Assembly (NCBI RefSeq): GCF_040515995.1
Contig: NZ_CP159485.1
Coordinates: 372,001 to 436,000, forward strand
Source of the DNA: Proteinivorax hydrogeniformans
GTDB lineage: Bacteria > Bacillota > Proteinivoracia > Proteinivoracales > Proteinivoracaceae
Direction of reading: 5' to 3'
DNA length: 64,000 bases
Part shown: positions 9,303-17,911 of the stretch, one piece after another
Numbering within the stretch: the first letter of the stretch is position 1
Layout: every line of letters begins with the position of its first letter
Notes under the pieces: model-generated
Database searches by the model: none
What the model saw: the letters and a program-made list of their open reading frames with translations, nothing else
What the model was told of the DNA's origin: nothing
Program-made: the position numbers and the translations under genes

Positions 9303-9881
9303 ATCGGTAGGCGGGTAAATAAAGTTAAGGTCAACCTTGACACTAAAGGCATTAAAAAACTTCCTAAGGCGGAGATTAAAGCAATTATAAGAGGTGCTGA
9401 TGACTTAATTTTTTCAGGGGGAAGAAGTTTATTAGCCAAAGTACTCAAAGGGTCTAAAGAAAAGAAAATTTATGAGTTAAAGTTAGATAAAAGTCCTGTA
9501 TATGGATATTTTAGCGGCCAAAAGATTGATGATGTTTTGGCAAAAGTAAACTGGTGTATAAAAAACGGTTACCTTGATATCGAATATGACTATAGGCTTC
9601 CTTTGCTTGTGTATACACCAAAAGGTTGGGAGATAGAAAAGGATATATATTCCGACGAGCTACTAGAACAAATAAACGAAGTTTGCTTTACTAAAGAGTA
9701 TGAGTTTGCAAAGCAGCTTAAGGATAGAAATCGAGAGCTGATTTTGCTGCTTTTAGATAAAATAGAAACCTCTGGAAGAAAGCAATACGTTCCTTTTTTA
9801 ATGGAGTGGAAGAAGATAGATTATAAAAAGGTAAAAAAGAGGATAAATTCTGTAATTTGTACGTTGAATGAAGAACAGTAA
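9303..9881 (+). CDS. RQC-minor-type DNA-binding protein, apparent ATC start
   Basis: The open frame runs from the in-frame stop at 9282 to 9881. It encodes about 192 residues that match, from memory, the RQC-minor-1 family: a small winged-helix domain related to the DNA-binding RQC domain of RecQ helicases (YGYFSGQ, IDDVLAKVNWCIKNGYL, LPLLVYTPKGWEIE). Family members begin MGRRV; here the same place reads ATC-GGT-AGG-CGG-GTA (I-G-R-R-V). No ATG, GTG or TTG exists upstream in frame, yet AAGGAGGG (9288-9295) sits 7 bases before the ATC. ATC is therefore the likely start; the first conventional start, TTG at 9537, would remove the family-conserved N-terminal 78 residues. It follows the DUF6904-like gene by 76 bases. 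Confidence 0.75.
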   Translation: MGRRVNKVKVNLDTKGIKKLPKAEIKAIIRGADDLIFSGGRSLLAKVLKGSKEKKIYELKLDKSPVYGYFSGQKIDDVLAKVNWCIKNGYLDIEYDYRLPLLVYTPKGWEIEKDIYSDELLEQINEVCFTKEYEFAKQLKDRNRELILLLLDKIETSGRKQYVPFLMEWKKIDYKKVKKRINSVICTLNEEQ

Positions 9882-10000
9882 AAAGATGCTGGCCAGAGCG
9901 GTAATGTTGTAATATTTAGATTTAAAAGAGAGGCCCCTTTGCGGGGAAAGAATCAGATGGTAGGTGGACAAGTAAACTTTATAAGGTAGGCTGGTGGAAT

Positions 10001-12652
10001 ATGGGGAATAAAACAAAAGGAAAAAAGTTAATAGTTTGTTTTACACAACAAGGGTTTAAGCTTGACTTTATTAGTAAAAAAGGTCCCTCAAGTGATAATG
10101 GATTTGAGGAAAAAATTTATAAAGATTATTTAGAAAACCCTTATAAGATGCTTTTTTATTTAGGGTTTACTGACAGTGATAAAAGCTGGTCTGATTCGTT
10201 AAGCTTTTTACACACTGTAGCGGTTGATTTTATAACAAATATTTCAAAAACTGCTGATATTGAGCTTAGTCGTGAGAATGCTGTTATAATACCTTCGGAG
10301 GATGGACTGGGTAAGATTTTAGATGGTATGCCCTTTGTTATCGGACAAGAATTTATAAACGCTAAGTGGATTGAAGAAAATTATCGCAAGCTAACAGAAG
10401 TGTTTGCCGATGAAATCAAAGATTATTCTGGCACAGTGGAAGAGTTTCTGCTAGAACATAACTCCGAAATAAATGTAGTAGGAAGGGTGTATTTTCATTT
10501 AGTTGAAAACAAATTAAGTGAGCACCCTTTTGCCTTTTTGGCAACTTACAGCACAGAAGATAAAAGGCAGAAAAAAATCATAAATACGCCGCTAAAAAAT
10601 GCCCTTTATGAATTTAAAAACCAAGATGATAAAATACTTAATCTGCTATCGACGGTAAGTAAAGCAGCTGAAAAAAGTGAGTTTATATCTGAACTAGTTG
10701 AAAGTGGAGAGCTTTTTAGCCCTCTTAAGCTTACCAGTGAGGAAGCTTACACCTTTTTAAAAGAAATCCCTACTTATGAAGAGTGCGGAATTCTTTGCAG
10801 AATACCTAATTGGTGGAAAAAGAAAAGAAATTCACTAAAGATTTCTTTAAAAGTAGGAGAAGATGAGCCATCACAGGTAGGTATGGATGCGCTGCTAAAT
10901 TTTAGCCCACAGCTTTATTTAGGTGATGAGAAATTGACTGAGGCAGAGTTAAAAAAGCTGCTAGCTGAAACCGACGGGTTATCGTATATAAAAGGAAAAT
11001 GGATAGAGGTGGATCAAGATAAGTTACGTTCAACTCTTGAGGCATACGAAAAGGCAAAAGGATTATTACAAACAGGGGAGTATAACATAGCAGAAGCTAT
11101 TCGTATGCAGTTAAATGGCGGTGAACTTCTTAACGTAGAAGAAGATGTGGACCTTGAAATAAGTAATGGACAGTGGCTTGAAAGTGTTACGTCTAAGATG
11201 AACAGACCAAGGTTAATAGAAACCACCCCCCTTGGTGATGATTTTAAGGCAAAACTTCGTAACTACCAACATGAGGGAGTAAACTGGCTTCGGTATATGA
11301 AAGACTTAGGGTTTGGTGCTTGCTTAGCTGATGATATGGGCTTAGGCAAAACGGTACAAGTTATCGCCCTTTTAGAGCACATTCGGCAAACAAAATCAGC
11401 AAAAAACCTATTAATAATACCTGCATCGCTGATGGGTAATTGGCAAAAAGAAATTGAAAATTTTGCTCCTAAGCTAAAATATAAAATGGTATACAGTAGC
11501 AAGGAAGAAGTGGATTTGCAAAATGAAAATATCAACCTATATGTAACTACCTATGGCATGGCGGTGCGAAAAGAAGAGCTACAGACAGTTAAATGGGATC
11601 TAGTTATATTAGATGAGGCACAAGCTATCAAAAATCCCGGCACTAAGCAAACTAAATCAGTAAAACAACTAGAGGCAAAATCAAAAATAGCTTTAACCGG
11701 TACTCCTATCGAAAACAGTCTTTCTGATTTATGGTCGCTATTTGACTTTTTAAACCCCGGACTACTTGGAAATGCCCAAGAATTTAAGCGGTTTACTAAA
11801 GGATTGAAACATTCACAGCAAGGCTACTCCAAACTCCGATCTGTGGTCAACCCGTTTATTTTGCGTCGCCTTAAGACCGATAAAAAAGTAATATCAGACC
11901 TGCCGGAAAAAATGGAGATGAAAACTTATGCCTCTCTTTCTAAAAAGCAAGCGGTGTTATACAGTAAGTTAGTTGAGGAGCTGGAGGAAAAACTACAAGA
12001 TTCTGTTGGTATTGAGAGGAAAGGTTTGGTGCTGGCAAGTATCACAAAATTTAAGCAGATATGTAATCATCCCGACCAATACCTAGGTCAAAACACATAT
12101 AGCAAAGCTCAAAGCGGCAAATTCGAAAGGCTTCAGGATATATGTGAAACCATTTATAATAAGAGAGAAAGGGTGTTAGTGTTTACCCAGTTTAGAGAAA
12201 TGACTGGCCCTATTGCTGACCACCTAGAGAAGATATTTAATCGCAAGGGACTTACTTTACATGGCGGCACACCTGCTAAAAAGCGGACTGAGCTTGTGGA
12301 AAAGTTCAACGGCCAGGAGTATGTTCCCTTTATGGTTCTTTCTTTAAAGGCTGGAGGGGTAGGGTTAAACTTAACCTCTGCCAACCATGTAATCCATTTT
12401 GATCGTTGGTGGAACCCAGCTGTGGAAAATCAAGCAACGGACCGTGCCTTTAGAATAGGTCAGCAAAAAAATGTCATGGTCCACAAGCTGATAACATCTG
12501 GAACTATCGAGGAGAAAATAGATGGTATGATTACAGGAAAAAGTAAGTTAGCAAGTGATGTTGTTACATCTTCAAAAGAAAAATGGATCACTGAATTAGA
12601 TAATGATGAGCTGATGGAGCTGTTTACTTTACCGCAGGCAGGTGAAAGCTAA
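10001..12652 (+). CDS. SNF2-family DNA translocase/helicase
   Basis: This 883-residue protein is a Swi2/Snf2-type ATPase that moves along double-stranded DNA and may remodel DNA-protein complexes such as stalled RNA polymerase. The N-terminal 400 residues are the helicase-associated region typical of bacterial members. The motor has Walker A DDMGLGKT (about residue 443), the DEAQ box LVILDEAQAIKNPG (about 537), TGTPIENSLSDLW, and in the second RecA lobe VFTQFREM, GGVGLNLTSANHVIHFDRWWNP and DRAFRIGQ. ATG at 10001 follows AGGCTGGTGG. Its stop overlaps the SWIM gene start (TAATG), the same pairing as ywqA-ywqB in Bacillus subtilis, so the two very likely work together. Confidence 0.93.
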   Translation: MGNKTKGKKLIVCFTQQGFKLDFISKKGPSSDNGFEEKIYKDYLENPYKMLFYLGFTDSDKSWSDSLSFLHTVAVDFITNISKTADIELSRENAVIIPSEDGLGKILDGMPFVIGQEFINAKWIEENYRKLTEVFADEIKDYSGTVEEFLLEHNSEINVVGRVYFHLVENKLSEHPFAFLATYSTEDKRQKKIINTPLKNALYEFKNQDDKILNLLSTVSKAAEKSEFISELVESGELFSPLKLTSEEAYTFLKEIPTYEECGILCRIPNWWKKKRNSLKISLKVGEDEPSQVGMDALLNFSPQLYLGDEKLTEAELKKLLAETDGLSYIKGKWIEVDQDKLRSTLEAYEKAKGLLQTGEYNIAEAIRMQLNGGELLNVEEDVDLEISNGQWLESVTSKMNRPRLIETTPLGDDFKAKLRNYQHEGVNWLRYMKDLGFGACLADDMGLGKTVQVIALLEHIRQTKSAKNLLIIPASLMGNWQKEIENFAPKLKYKMVYSSKEEVDLQNENINLYVTTYGMAVRKEELQTVKWDLVILDEAQAIKNPGTKQTKSVKQLEAKSKIALTGTPIENSLSDLWSLFDFLNPGLLGNAQEFKRFTKGLKHSQQGYSKLRSVVNPFILRRLKTDKKVISDLPEKMEMKTYASLSKKQAVLYSKLVEELEEKLQDSVGIERKGLVLASITKFKQICNHPDQYLGQNTYSKAQSGKFERLQDICETIYNKRERVLVFTQFREMTGPIADHLEKIFNRKGLTLHGGTPAKKRTELVEKFNGQEYVPFMVLSLKAGGVGLNLTSANHVIHFDRWWNPAVENQATDRAFRIGQQKNVMVHKLITSGTIEEKIDGMITGKSKLASDVVTSSKEKWITELDNDELMELFTLPQAGES

Positions 12653-13371
12653 TGTCTAGATACAAAGGATATCCCAAATATGTTTCGGCGGCAGATAAAA
12701 GAGCTAAGATACAAAAACAAGTGGAAAAGCTTAAAAAGAAAAATCCAGATATAAAACCAATTGTAGTGGAGGGAAGAAACATTTCTACAACTTGGTGGGG
12801 GAAGGCCTGGAATAAAAATTTAGAGATTTATGCCGACTATACAAACAGGTTAAGCCGAGGTCGCAGCTATGTTAGGCAGGGGGCTGTGCTGGATTTGCAG
12901 ATCGAAAAAGGCAAAGTAAATGCCCTAGTTCAAGGGAGCGGCAGATCGCCCTATGAAGTGGAGATTTTTATAGAGCCACTTGAGGATGATAGATGGGATT
13001 ATATAGTTAATTCATGTGGTCAAAAAATTGATAGCTTTGAAGAACTAGCTAAAGGCAAGTTTCCAAAGCAGTTAGCAGAAATTTTTACTATGCAGGATGA
13101 AGGGCTTTTTCCGGCGGAATACGAAATAGAACTTCACTGTAGCTGTTATGATTGGGCTAATATGTGCAAGCATGTAACTGCAGTGTTGTACGGTATAGGA
13201 GCCAAATTTGACGAAGATCCTACATTGTTTTTTAAACTAAGGGATATAAACTTCCGTTTATTGATGAGTAAAACCATAGAACAGAAAATGGACTCGCTAC
13301 TTAAAAATGCTGACAAAAAAAGCAAAAGGGTGATAGACGATCAAGATGTTTCAGACTTATTTGGCTTGTAG
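12652..13371 (+). CDS. SWIM zinc-finger protein paired with the SNF2 translocase
   Basis: The 239-residue protein carries a SWIM zinc finger in the C-terminal half: CSCYDWANMCKHVTAVLY (about residues 162-179) gives the CxC...CxH ligands used by SWIM domains to bind DNA or protein. The N-terminal half contains TTWWGKAWNKNLE and RGRSYVRQGAV, motifs typical of the YwqB-like family. ATG overlaps the SNF2 stop by one base. SWIM proteins in this arrangement are thought to be the DNA-binding partner of the SNF2 motor; the exact substrate is unknown. A bidirectional terminator follows within 25 bases and closes the island. Confidence 0.9.
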   Translation: MSRYKGYPKYVSAADKRAKIQKQVEKLKKKNPDIKPIVVEGRNISTTWWGKAWNKNLEIYADYTNRLSRGRSYVRQGAVLDLQIEKGKVNALVQGSGRSPYEVEIFIEPLEDDRWDYIVNSCGQKIDSFEELAKGKFPKQLAEIFTMQDEGLFPAEYEIELHCSCYDWANMCKHVTAVLYGIGAKFDEDPTLFFKLRDINFRLLMSKTIEQKMDSLLKNADKKSKRVIDDQDVSDLFGL

Positions 13372-13394
13372 ATAAGCTGGGAGCGGTGTTTAAT

Positions 13395-13434
13395 AAAAAA
13401 AGTGTGGTAGGAATAATCCTACTACACTTTTTTT
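13395..13434. terminator. Bidirectional terminator between the SWIM gene and hutG-like gene
   Basis: The stem AAAGTGTGGTAGGA with a short AT-rich loop and its complement TCCTACTACACTTT is flanked by A-runs on the left and T-runs on the right. It can serve both convergent genes. Confidence 0.9.
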
Positions 13435-13480
13435 GATATTTTTGAACATGTACAGCCATTTGAGGATGGAGGTGCTACAA

Positions 13481-14491
13481 CTACCAAGACAGATTATGAT
13501 TGTCGGCCATTGTTGTCACTAAGGCAAATATCAATACTGATACTAGGTTGGCTGTGGTGTTATCTTGGTCAAATCGCGGAGCAACTTCCGCTACATCAAA
13601 GCCGATGATTTTTTTGGTTCTTAGAATATACTTAATAAAGCGGATAACTTTTTCAGGTTCTAATCCTAGAGGCTGGGTCGAGCTTACTCCTGGAGCTACA
13701 GAGGATGAAAAAACGTCGGAGCATATGGTAATGTAAAATTCTCCTTTCATTCTTAGAAAATCATCTATCTTTTCTAATGTGCTCCATATATCATTATGGA
13801 TAATATCCTTAGCTAGAACATACTTAACGCCTAGATTATCTGCAGTGCTAAAAAGCTCTCTAGTGTTACTATGTTTTTGGATACCTAGACATAAGTAGTT
13901 AAAATCTAGTTCTTGCTGCTTACAAATATCTGCAATTTGATGGAACATACTTCCTGAGCTGCCGCCATCGGGGTATGGTCGCAAATCAAAGTGAGCGTCA
14001 AAGTTAATTATGCCTATGTTAGGCTTTTTATATTTTTGTTTTAAATGCTCTAAAATACCTTTATAACTACCAAAAGCTACTTCATGCCCTCCCCCCAGCA
14101 CAATAGGGAAAAGGTTTAAGTCTAACACCTTTTTTACTGCCATGTTCAATTGCTCTTGGGTTTTTTCCAAGCTGTCTTCATAGAATATATCCCCAGCATC
14201 AAAGAGCTTCACCTCTTTAGTAAACCTACAGGGAAGGCTAGATAACTCTTTTCTAATAGCCTTAGGTCCATTTGCGGCACCAGTTCTGCCTTTGTTTTTT
14301 TTGACTCCTTCGTCACAACAAAAACCTATAAAAGCAAACCCTAACTTACCTTCATATGGTGTTAAATCATCCCGTCTTAAATCTAAAATCTCAACCCACT
14401 GATGCCATCTAAAGGCATCATAATTGTCTTTACTGTCAACTCTACCCTGCCATGTTTGACTATCTGTTATTTTATAACTGTTACTAAACAT
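13481..14491 (-). CDS. hutG: Formimidoylglutamase / arginase-family ureohydrolase
   Basis: A ureohydrolase of 336 residues, most like formimidoylglutamase, which splits N-formimino-L-glutamate into glutamate and formamide in histidine breakdown. Manganese-site motifs are visible: GGGHE (about residue 131), NFDAHFDLR (about 168) and the region SDVFSSSVAPGVSSTQPLG (about 260). In the last one the usual DxD metal pair reads C-S-D, so one standard ligand is replaced; I believe some HutG branches share this but could not verify. ATG at 14491 has a TGAGGTGATA ribosome site. No other hut genes (hutH, hutU, hutI) lie in the window, so the substrate is inferred; agmatinase or another guanidino-hydrolase remains possible. 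Confidence 0.72.
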   Translation of the reverse strand: MFSNSYKITDSQTWQGRVDSKDNYDAFRWHQWVEILDLRRDDLTPYEGKLGFAFIGFCCDEGVKKNKGRTGAANGPKAIRKELSSLPCRFTKEVKLFDAGDIFYEDSLEKTQEQLNMAVKKVLDLNLFPIVLGGGHEVAFGSYKGILEHLKQKYKKPNIGIINFDAHFDLRPYPDGGSSGSMFHQIADICKQQELDFNYLCLGIQKHSNTRELFSTADNLGVKYVLAKDIIHNDIWSTLEKIDDFLRMKGEFYITICSDVFSSSVAPGVSSTQPLGLEPEKVIRFIKYILRTKKIIGFDVAEVAPRFDQDNTTANLVSVLIFALVTTMADNHNLSW

Positions 14492-14519
14492 ATTATCACC
14501 TCATACTTGATATTTTAGT

Positions 14520-14750
14520 TTGTTTTTATATTAAGTCAAGGGGATTATTAACGTTAGTTAGATAAGTGCAATCAATCAAATCTAAGGGTTTTCGCTATTT
14601 TACTGATATAAACATTTAGAGACATTTTAAATTTGTGCTTAGGCATTAGGGATAATTAAGCAGCAATTTTGCGCTATAACAGTTAATATATACAGATAAT
14701 ACAGAATAAAACAACTCTTATAATATGGCGTTAAAATACACAACAACTTA
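14520..14750. other. AT-rich intergenic region without a gene
   Basis: Upstream side of the hutG-like gene. I see no open frame of useful length, no riboswitch I can name and no strong promoter for hutG; the sequence is AT-rich with scattered TATAAT-like words. Confidence 0.5.
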
Positions 14751-14779
14751 TTGCATTATTACTAAACACATTATATAAT
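14751..14779 (+). promoter_or_regulatory. Strong sigma-A-type promoter with no gene directly after it
   Basis: TTGCAT (14751-14756), 17 bases, then a perfect TATAAT (14774-14779). Transcription should begin near 14786. It drives either the short RNA described next or a long brnQ leader. Confidence 0.65.
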
Positions 14780-14785
14780 GTTAGT

Positions 14786-14929
14786 AAATATCAAATCATT
14801 AAAAAATGCAGGTTGAAGCAAACTAAGAGCCAGTTTTGGACTTATCAGTGGAAATTTCAACAAAAGTTATTTCATATGAGGAAATTTTATTGAAAATTAT
14901 ACTTCTTATGGAGGTATAATTCTTTTTTT
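14786..14929 (+). ncRNA. Candidate small RNA or attenuator leader upstream of brnQ
   Basis: About 144 bases lie between a good promoter (14751-14779) and an intrinsic terminator (14895-14929), without a credible reading frame. GTTGAA near 14813 can pair with TTCAAC near 14857, enclosing an inner pairing CAAACT with AGTTTTG. No T-box core, SAM, lysine or other riboswitch signature is recognisable. Because brnQ follows 177 bases later in the same direction, the unit may be a leader whose terminator controls brnQ, or an independent sRNA. Confidence 0.4.
14895..14929 (+). terminator. Intrinsic terminator in front of brnQ
   Basis: AATTATACTTC and GAGGTATAATT form an 11-pair stem with a 5-base loop, followed by CTTTTTTT. 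No protein gene ends before it. Confidence 0.75.
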
Positions 14930-15105
14930 GGGGAAGAAAGTGAAAAAAAACACAAACTCGCAGGAAGGAAGTTACCAATATTTCAAAACAAGATAAATGA
15001 TTGAGTATCAAGAAAATATGTCCTTATATCTTTCTTAATTTAGCTTTACTTAAAACTAGATGGGGGAAAGTTATATAAAATTTTTAAACAACTGGAGGAA
15101 CTATT

Positions 15106-16413
15106 ATGACCCAAAAAAGAAAAGATATTTTGATAGTTGGATTTGCGTTATTTGCTATGTTTTTTGGTGCAGGTAATTTAATTTTCCCCCCGGCCTTAGG
15201 GCAAGGGGCAGGTGTACAGGTGGTCCCAGCAATTCTTGGCTTTTTATTAACAGGAGTTGGTCTGCCACTTTTAGGTATTATTGCAGTTTCGAAGTCTGGA
15301 GGAGATTTAGAAAGCTTGGCTTCTAAGGTCAACAGTAAGTTTGGAAGGTTTTTAGCCTGTGGGGTAATTCTAACCCTAGGGCCATTGGTTGCTATTCCAA
15401 GAACAAGTGCCACTACTTATGAGATGGCCATTGCTCCATTTTTTCCTAATTTTAATCCTATTATTTTTTCAGCTATATATTTTATGTTCGTGTTGATATT
15501 TGTACTAAAGCCTTCTTCTTTAATTGATAATATCGGGAAAGTGCTTACGCCAGTTCTTCTTTTAACTATGATTACTATTATCGCAAAGGGAGTTTTACAG
15601 CCCCAAGGAATACTTATAGATACAGGGATAAATATCTCTTTTTCAAACGGATTTTCTGAAGGGTACCAAACCATGGATGCCATGGGGGCCACTATTTTAG
15701 GAGGAATTATAATAGGGGCCATTCGAGCCAAGGGATATACAAAAACCAAGGAAATCTCAGAAATTACTGTGCGAGCGGGAATGGTAGCTGCAGCAGGGCT
15801 AGCCATTATATATGGGGGGCTAGCTTATTTAGGGGCCACAGCTGGAGATCTGCCAATGGACTTATCTAGGCCTGAGTTAATAATTCAAATTACAAATAAT
15901 CTTTTAGGGACATTGGGGCAAGGCTTATTGGGGGTTGCTGTGGGAATGGCGTGCTTAACTACCTCAATTGGACTGACCGCCACTGCTGGGGAATTTTTCA
16001 GCAAGGCTTCTAATGGAAAGTTAGGATATAAAGCTATTTGTATTGCTACTGCCGTTGTGAGCATGGGGATTTCCAACATGGGTGTAGATAGAATTATCAC
16101 TTTTGCAGAGCCCATTTTGCTAATTTTATACCCTATGATTATTGTGCTAGTAGCCTTAGCCTTTTTAGATAAGCATATAAAAAGTGCAGCAGTGTACAAA
16201 GGCGCTGTGTTTTCTACCGTATTGATCAGCGTAATTGATGTGATGGGCACATTTATTTTACCAATTCCTGTTTTAACTCCAATAGTACAGGGGTTGCCGT
16301 TGTCTGCTCAGGGTTTTGGGTGGATTTTCCCAGCAGTTTTGATCGGCATGCTGTTTTATGTACGTGATCATTATACAAATTACACCAAAAAGAAAGTGGA
16401 ATATACACACTAA
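15106..16413 (+). CDS. brnQ: Branched-chain amino acid carrier BrnQ
   Basis: BrnQ is a cytoplasmic-membrane carrier of the LIVCS family that takes up leucine, isoleucine and valine with sodium or protons. The 435-residue protein has about 12 hydrophobic segments and begins with the family signature IVGFALFAMFFGAGNLIFPP. Further typical stretches are GPLVAIPRTSATTYE (about residue 92) and the GATILGGIIIGAIRAKG loop (about 195). ATG at 15106 follows ACTGGAGGAAC. It is a single-gene unit with its own terminator, preceded by the promoter-terminator unit at 14751-14929. Import of branched-chain amino acids fits an organism that ferments peptides and amino acids. Confidence 0.96.
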   Translation: MTQKRKDILIVGFALFAMFFGAGNLIFPPALGQGAGVQVVPAILGFLLTGVGLPLLGIIAVSKSGGDLESLASKVNSKFGRFLACGVILTLGPLVAIPRTSATTYEMAIAPFFPNFNPIIFSAIYFMFVLIFVLKPSSLIDNIGKVLTPVLLLTMITIIAKGVLQPQGILIDTGINISFSNGFSEGYQTMDAMGATILGGIIIGAIRAKGYTKTKEISEITVRAGMVAAAGLAIIYGGLAYLGATAGDLPMDLSRPELIIQITNNLLGTLGQGLLGVAVGMACLTTSIGLTATAGEFFSKASNGKLGYKAICIATAVVSMGISNMGVDRIITFAEPILLILYPMIIVLVALAFLDKHIKSAAVYKGAVFSTVLISVIDVMGTFILPIPVLTPIVQGLPLSAQGFGWIFPAVLIGMLFYVRDHYTNYTKKKVEYTH

Positions 16414-16439
16414 AAATACACAACCTTGCTAAGAAAATT

Positions 16440-16475
16440 AGCCCAACGGGAATTTAATTTCTCGTTGGGCTTTTT
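16440..16475 (+). terminator. Terminator of brnQ
   Basis: AGCCCAACG pairs with CGTTGGGCT across an AT-rich loop and is followed by TTTTTG. Confidence 0.9.
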
Positions 16476-16716
16476 GTTGTGTTGTATTCTAGATGGGTTG
16501 TAGTTAATAAGGATTTCTGAGCTAGCATGATTTGACCAAACTGTGGGTTTATTTATAAGCTGGTGGCTCTTTTTCTAAGGAGTAAGCAATATCGGACAAA
16601 TGTTCCGTGAGGTAAGTCATGGTATTTATGAGCTATATCACTTCAAACTTTTTTAAGGATTTAGTAAGATAGATCTAAGAAGCTTAAATCTTAAAAAAAA
16701 AGAGAGGTGTAGAAAA

Positions 16717-17685
16717 ATGAATAAGAGAAGAATATTTAAATGGACTTTAATAGCTATCCCCCTTTTGGTAGTTTTGGCTATAACTTTTATAGTTGTAGGT
16801 AGCTATGTTGAACATAGGAGACTAGTGGAACAGGAAAAGGAAGAGTATCCTGCACCGGGTATTCTTGTGGATGTTAATGATGATGGTAACCAATTGCATG
16901 TTTATACAGAAGGGGAAGGTGAAGAAACACTAGTTTTTATGTCGGGGCTTGGAACTAGCTCGCCAGTATATGACTTCCAGGTTCTTTATGAAAAATTATC
17001 AACCGATTATAAAATTGCTGTAGTGGAGCGAGCAGGATATGGTTGGAGTGATATAACATCTAGTTCTAGAAGCGTTGAAGTTGTTTTAGAGGAAACTCGT
17101 ACCGCACTTAAGCTTTCAGGCCACAAACCTCCTTACATTTTGTATCCTCATTCATTGTCTGGTTTAGAGGCGATACATTGGGCCAATCTTTATCCAGAAG
17201 AAGTTAAAGCAATTGTGGGTTTGGACTCACTTGTCCCAGAGTATTATGAGAAAACTGGGGAAGATCCTTCTTTTTCACGTGTGGTAGGTTTTTTGATTAA
17301 TAGTGGACTTGTGCGAAACCAGCCAGAAGTTTTTGATAACAACTTTCACGCTATGGCGAAAGGACACTTAACAGATGAGCAAGCTAAAGTTGCTAGAACA
17401 ATTTTTTATAGACGGGTTCAAACAAAAAATATGTGGGAAGAGTCTGATATGCTACCACATAACTCTAAAAAAGTTTCTGAGCTAGGAAAACCTGATATAC
17501 CTTTTCATATTTTCATTTCTGGTGAAAACGAAGAAGAATACTGGAAGGATAGTTTAATCGCTTATGCAAATGCAACTGGGGGAGAATTTTTTATATTGGA
17601 TGCGGGGCATTATATTCATCTGGACAAAGCTGAGCTAATCGCAGAAAAAAGTAGGGAAATTATTACTAATTTAGATGATGATTAA
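16717..17685 (+). CDS. Membrane-anchored alpha/beta hydrolase
   Basis: The 322-residue protein has one N-terminal membrane segment (about residues 9-29) and an extracellular alpha/beta-hydrolase fold. Visible elements: the oxyanion-loop region FMSGLGTSSPVYDF, the strand VVERAGYGWSD, the nucleophile elbow YPHSLSGLEA (Ser in the middle of H-S-L or L-S-G; family pattern HSLSG, about residue 147), the acid LDSLVPEYY region and the final DAGHYIHLDK with the catalytic His (about 301). Such proteins are esterases, lipases or lactonases; the substrate cannot be read from the sequence. ATG at 16717 follows AGAGAGGTG. It stands alone with about 240 bases before it and 226 after it, in which I see no gene. 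Confidence 0.85.
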   Translation: MNKRRIFKWTLIAIPLLVVLAITFIVVGSYVEHRRLVEQEKEEYPAPGILVDVNDDGNQLHVYTEGEGEETLVFMSGLGTSSPVYDFQVLYEKLSTDYKIAVVERAGYGWSDITSSSRSVEVVLEETRTALKLSGHKPPYILYPHSLSGLEAIHWANLYPEEVKAIVGLDSLVPEYYEKTGEDPSFSRVVGFLINSGLVRNQPEVFDNNFHAMAKGHLTDEQAKVARTIFYRRVQTKNMWEESDMLPHNSKKVSELGKPDIPFHIFISGENEEEYWKDSLIAYANATGGEFFILDAGHYIHLDKAELIAEKSREIITNLDDD

Positions 17686-17911
17686 AATACTATAAAGGTA
17701 TAAATTTATAAGGGGTTTTGTGAAACAAGGACATCCTCTTTTATCTAAGGGAGGCGTTACTGGAAGAAAGGATTTTAAGTGCAGGTTGAATTGAAATAGT
17801 CATAACCTTTAGCTTTATGAAAAAAGAGAGTAGGGGTATAATATTGCAATACCTTAAAAGTGGAATAAACTTACCATAAATACAATTGTATTCTTACGGA
17901 GGAGTGAAGCA

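Noticed and set aside
14786-15105. T-box or branched-chain amino acid leader peptide before brnQ
   Set aside because: No T-box core sequence is present, and the only short frame with Leu/Val/Ile codons begins inside the -10 of the promoter.
15084-16250. Several open frames on the minus strand inside brnQ
   Set aside because: They have no ribosome sites and arise from the hydrophobic codon pattern of the real gene on the plus strand.
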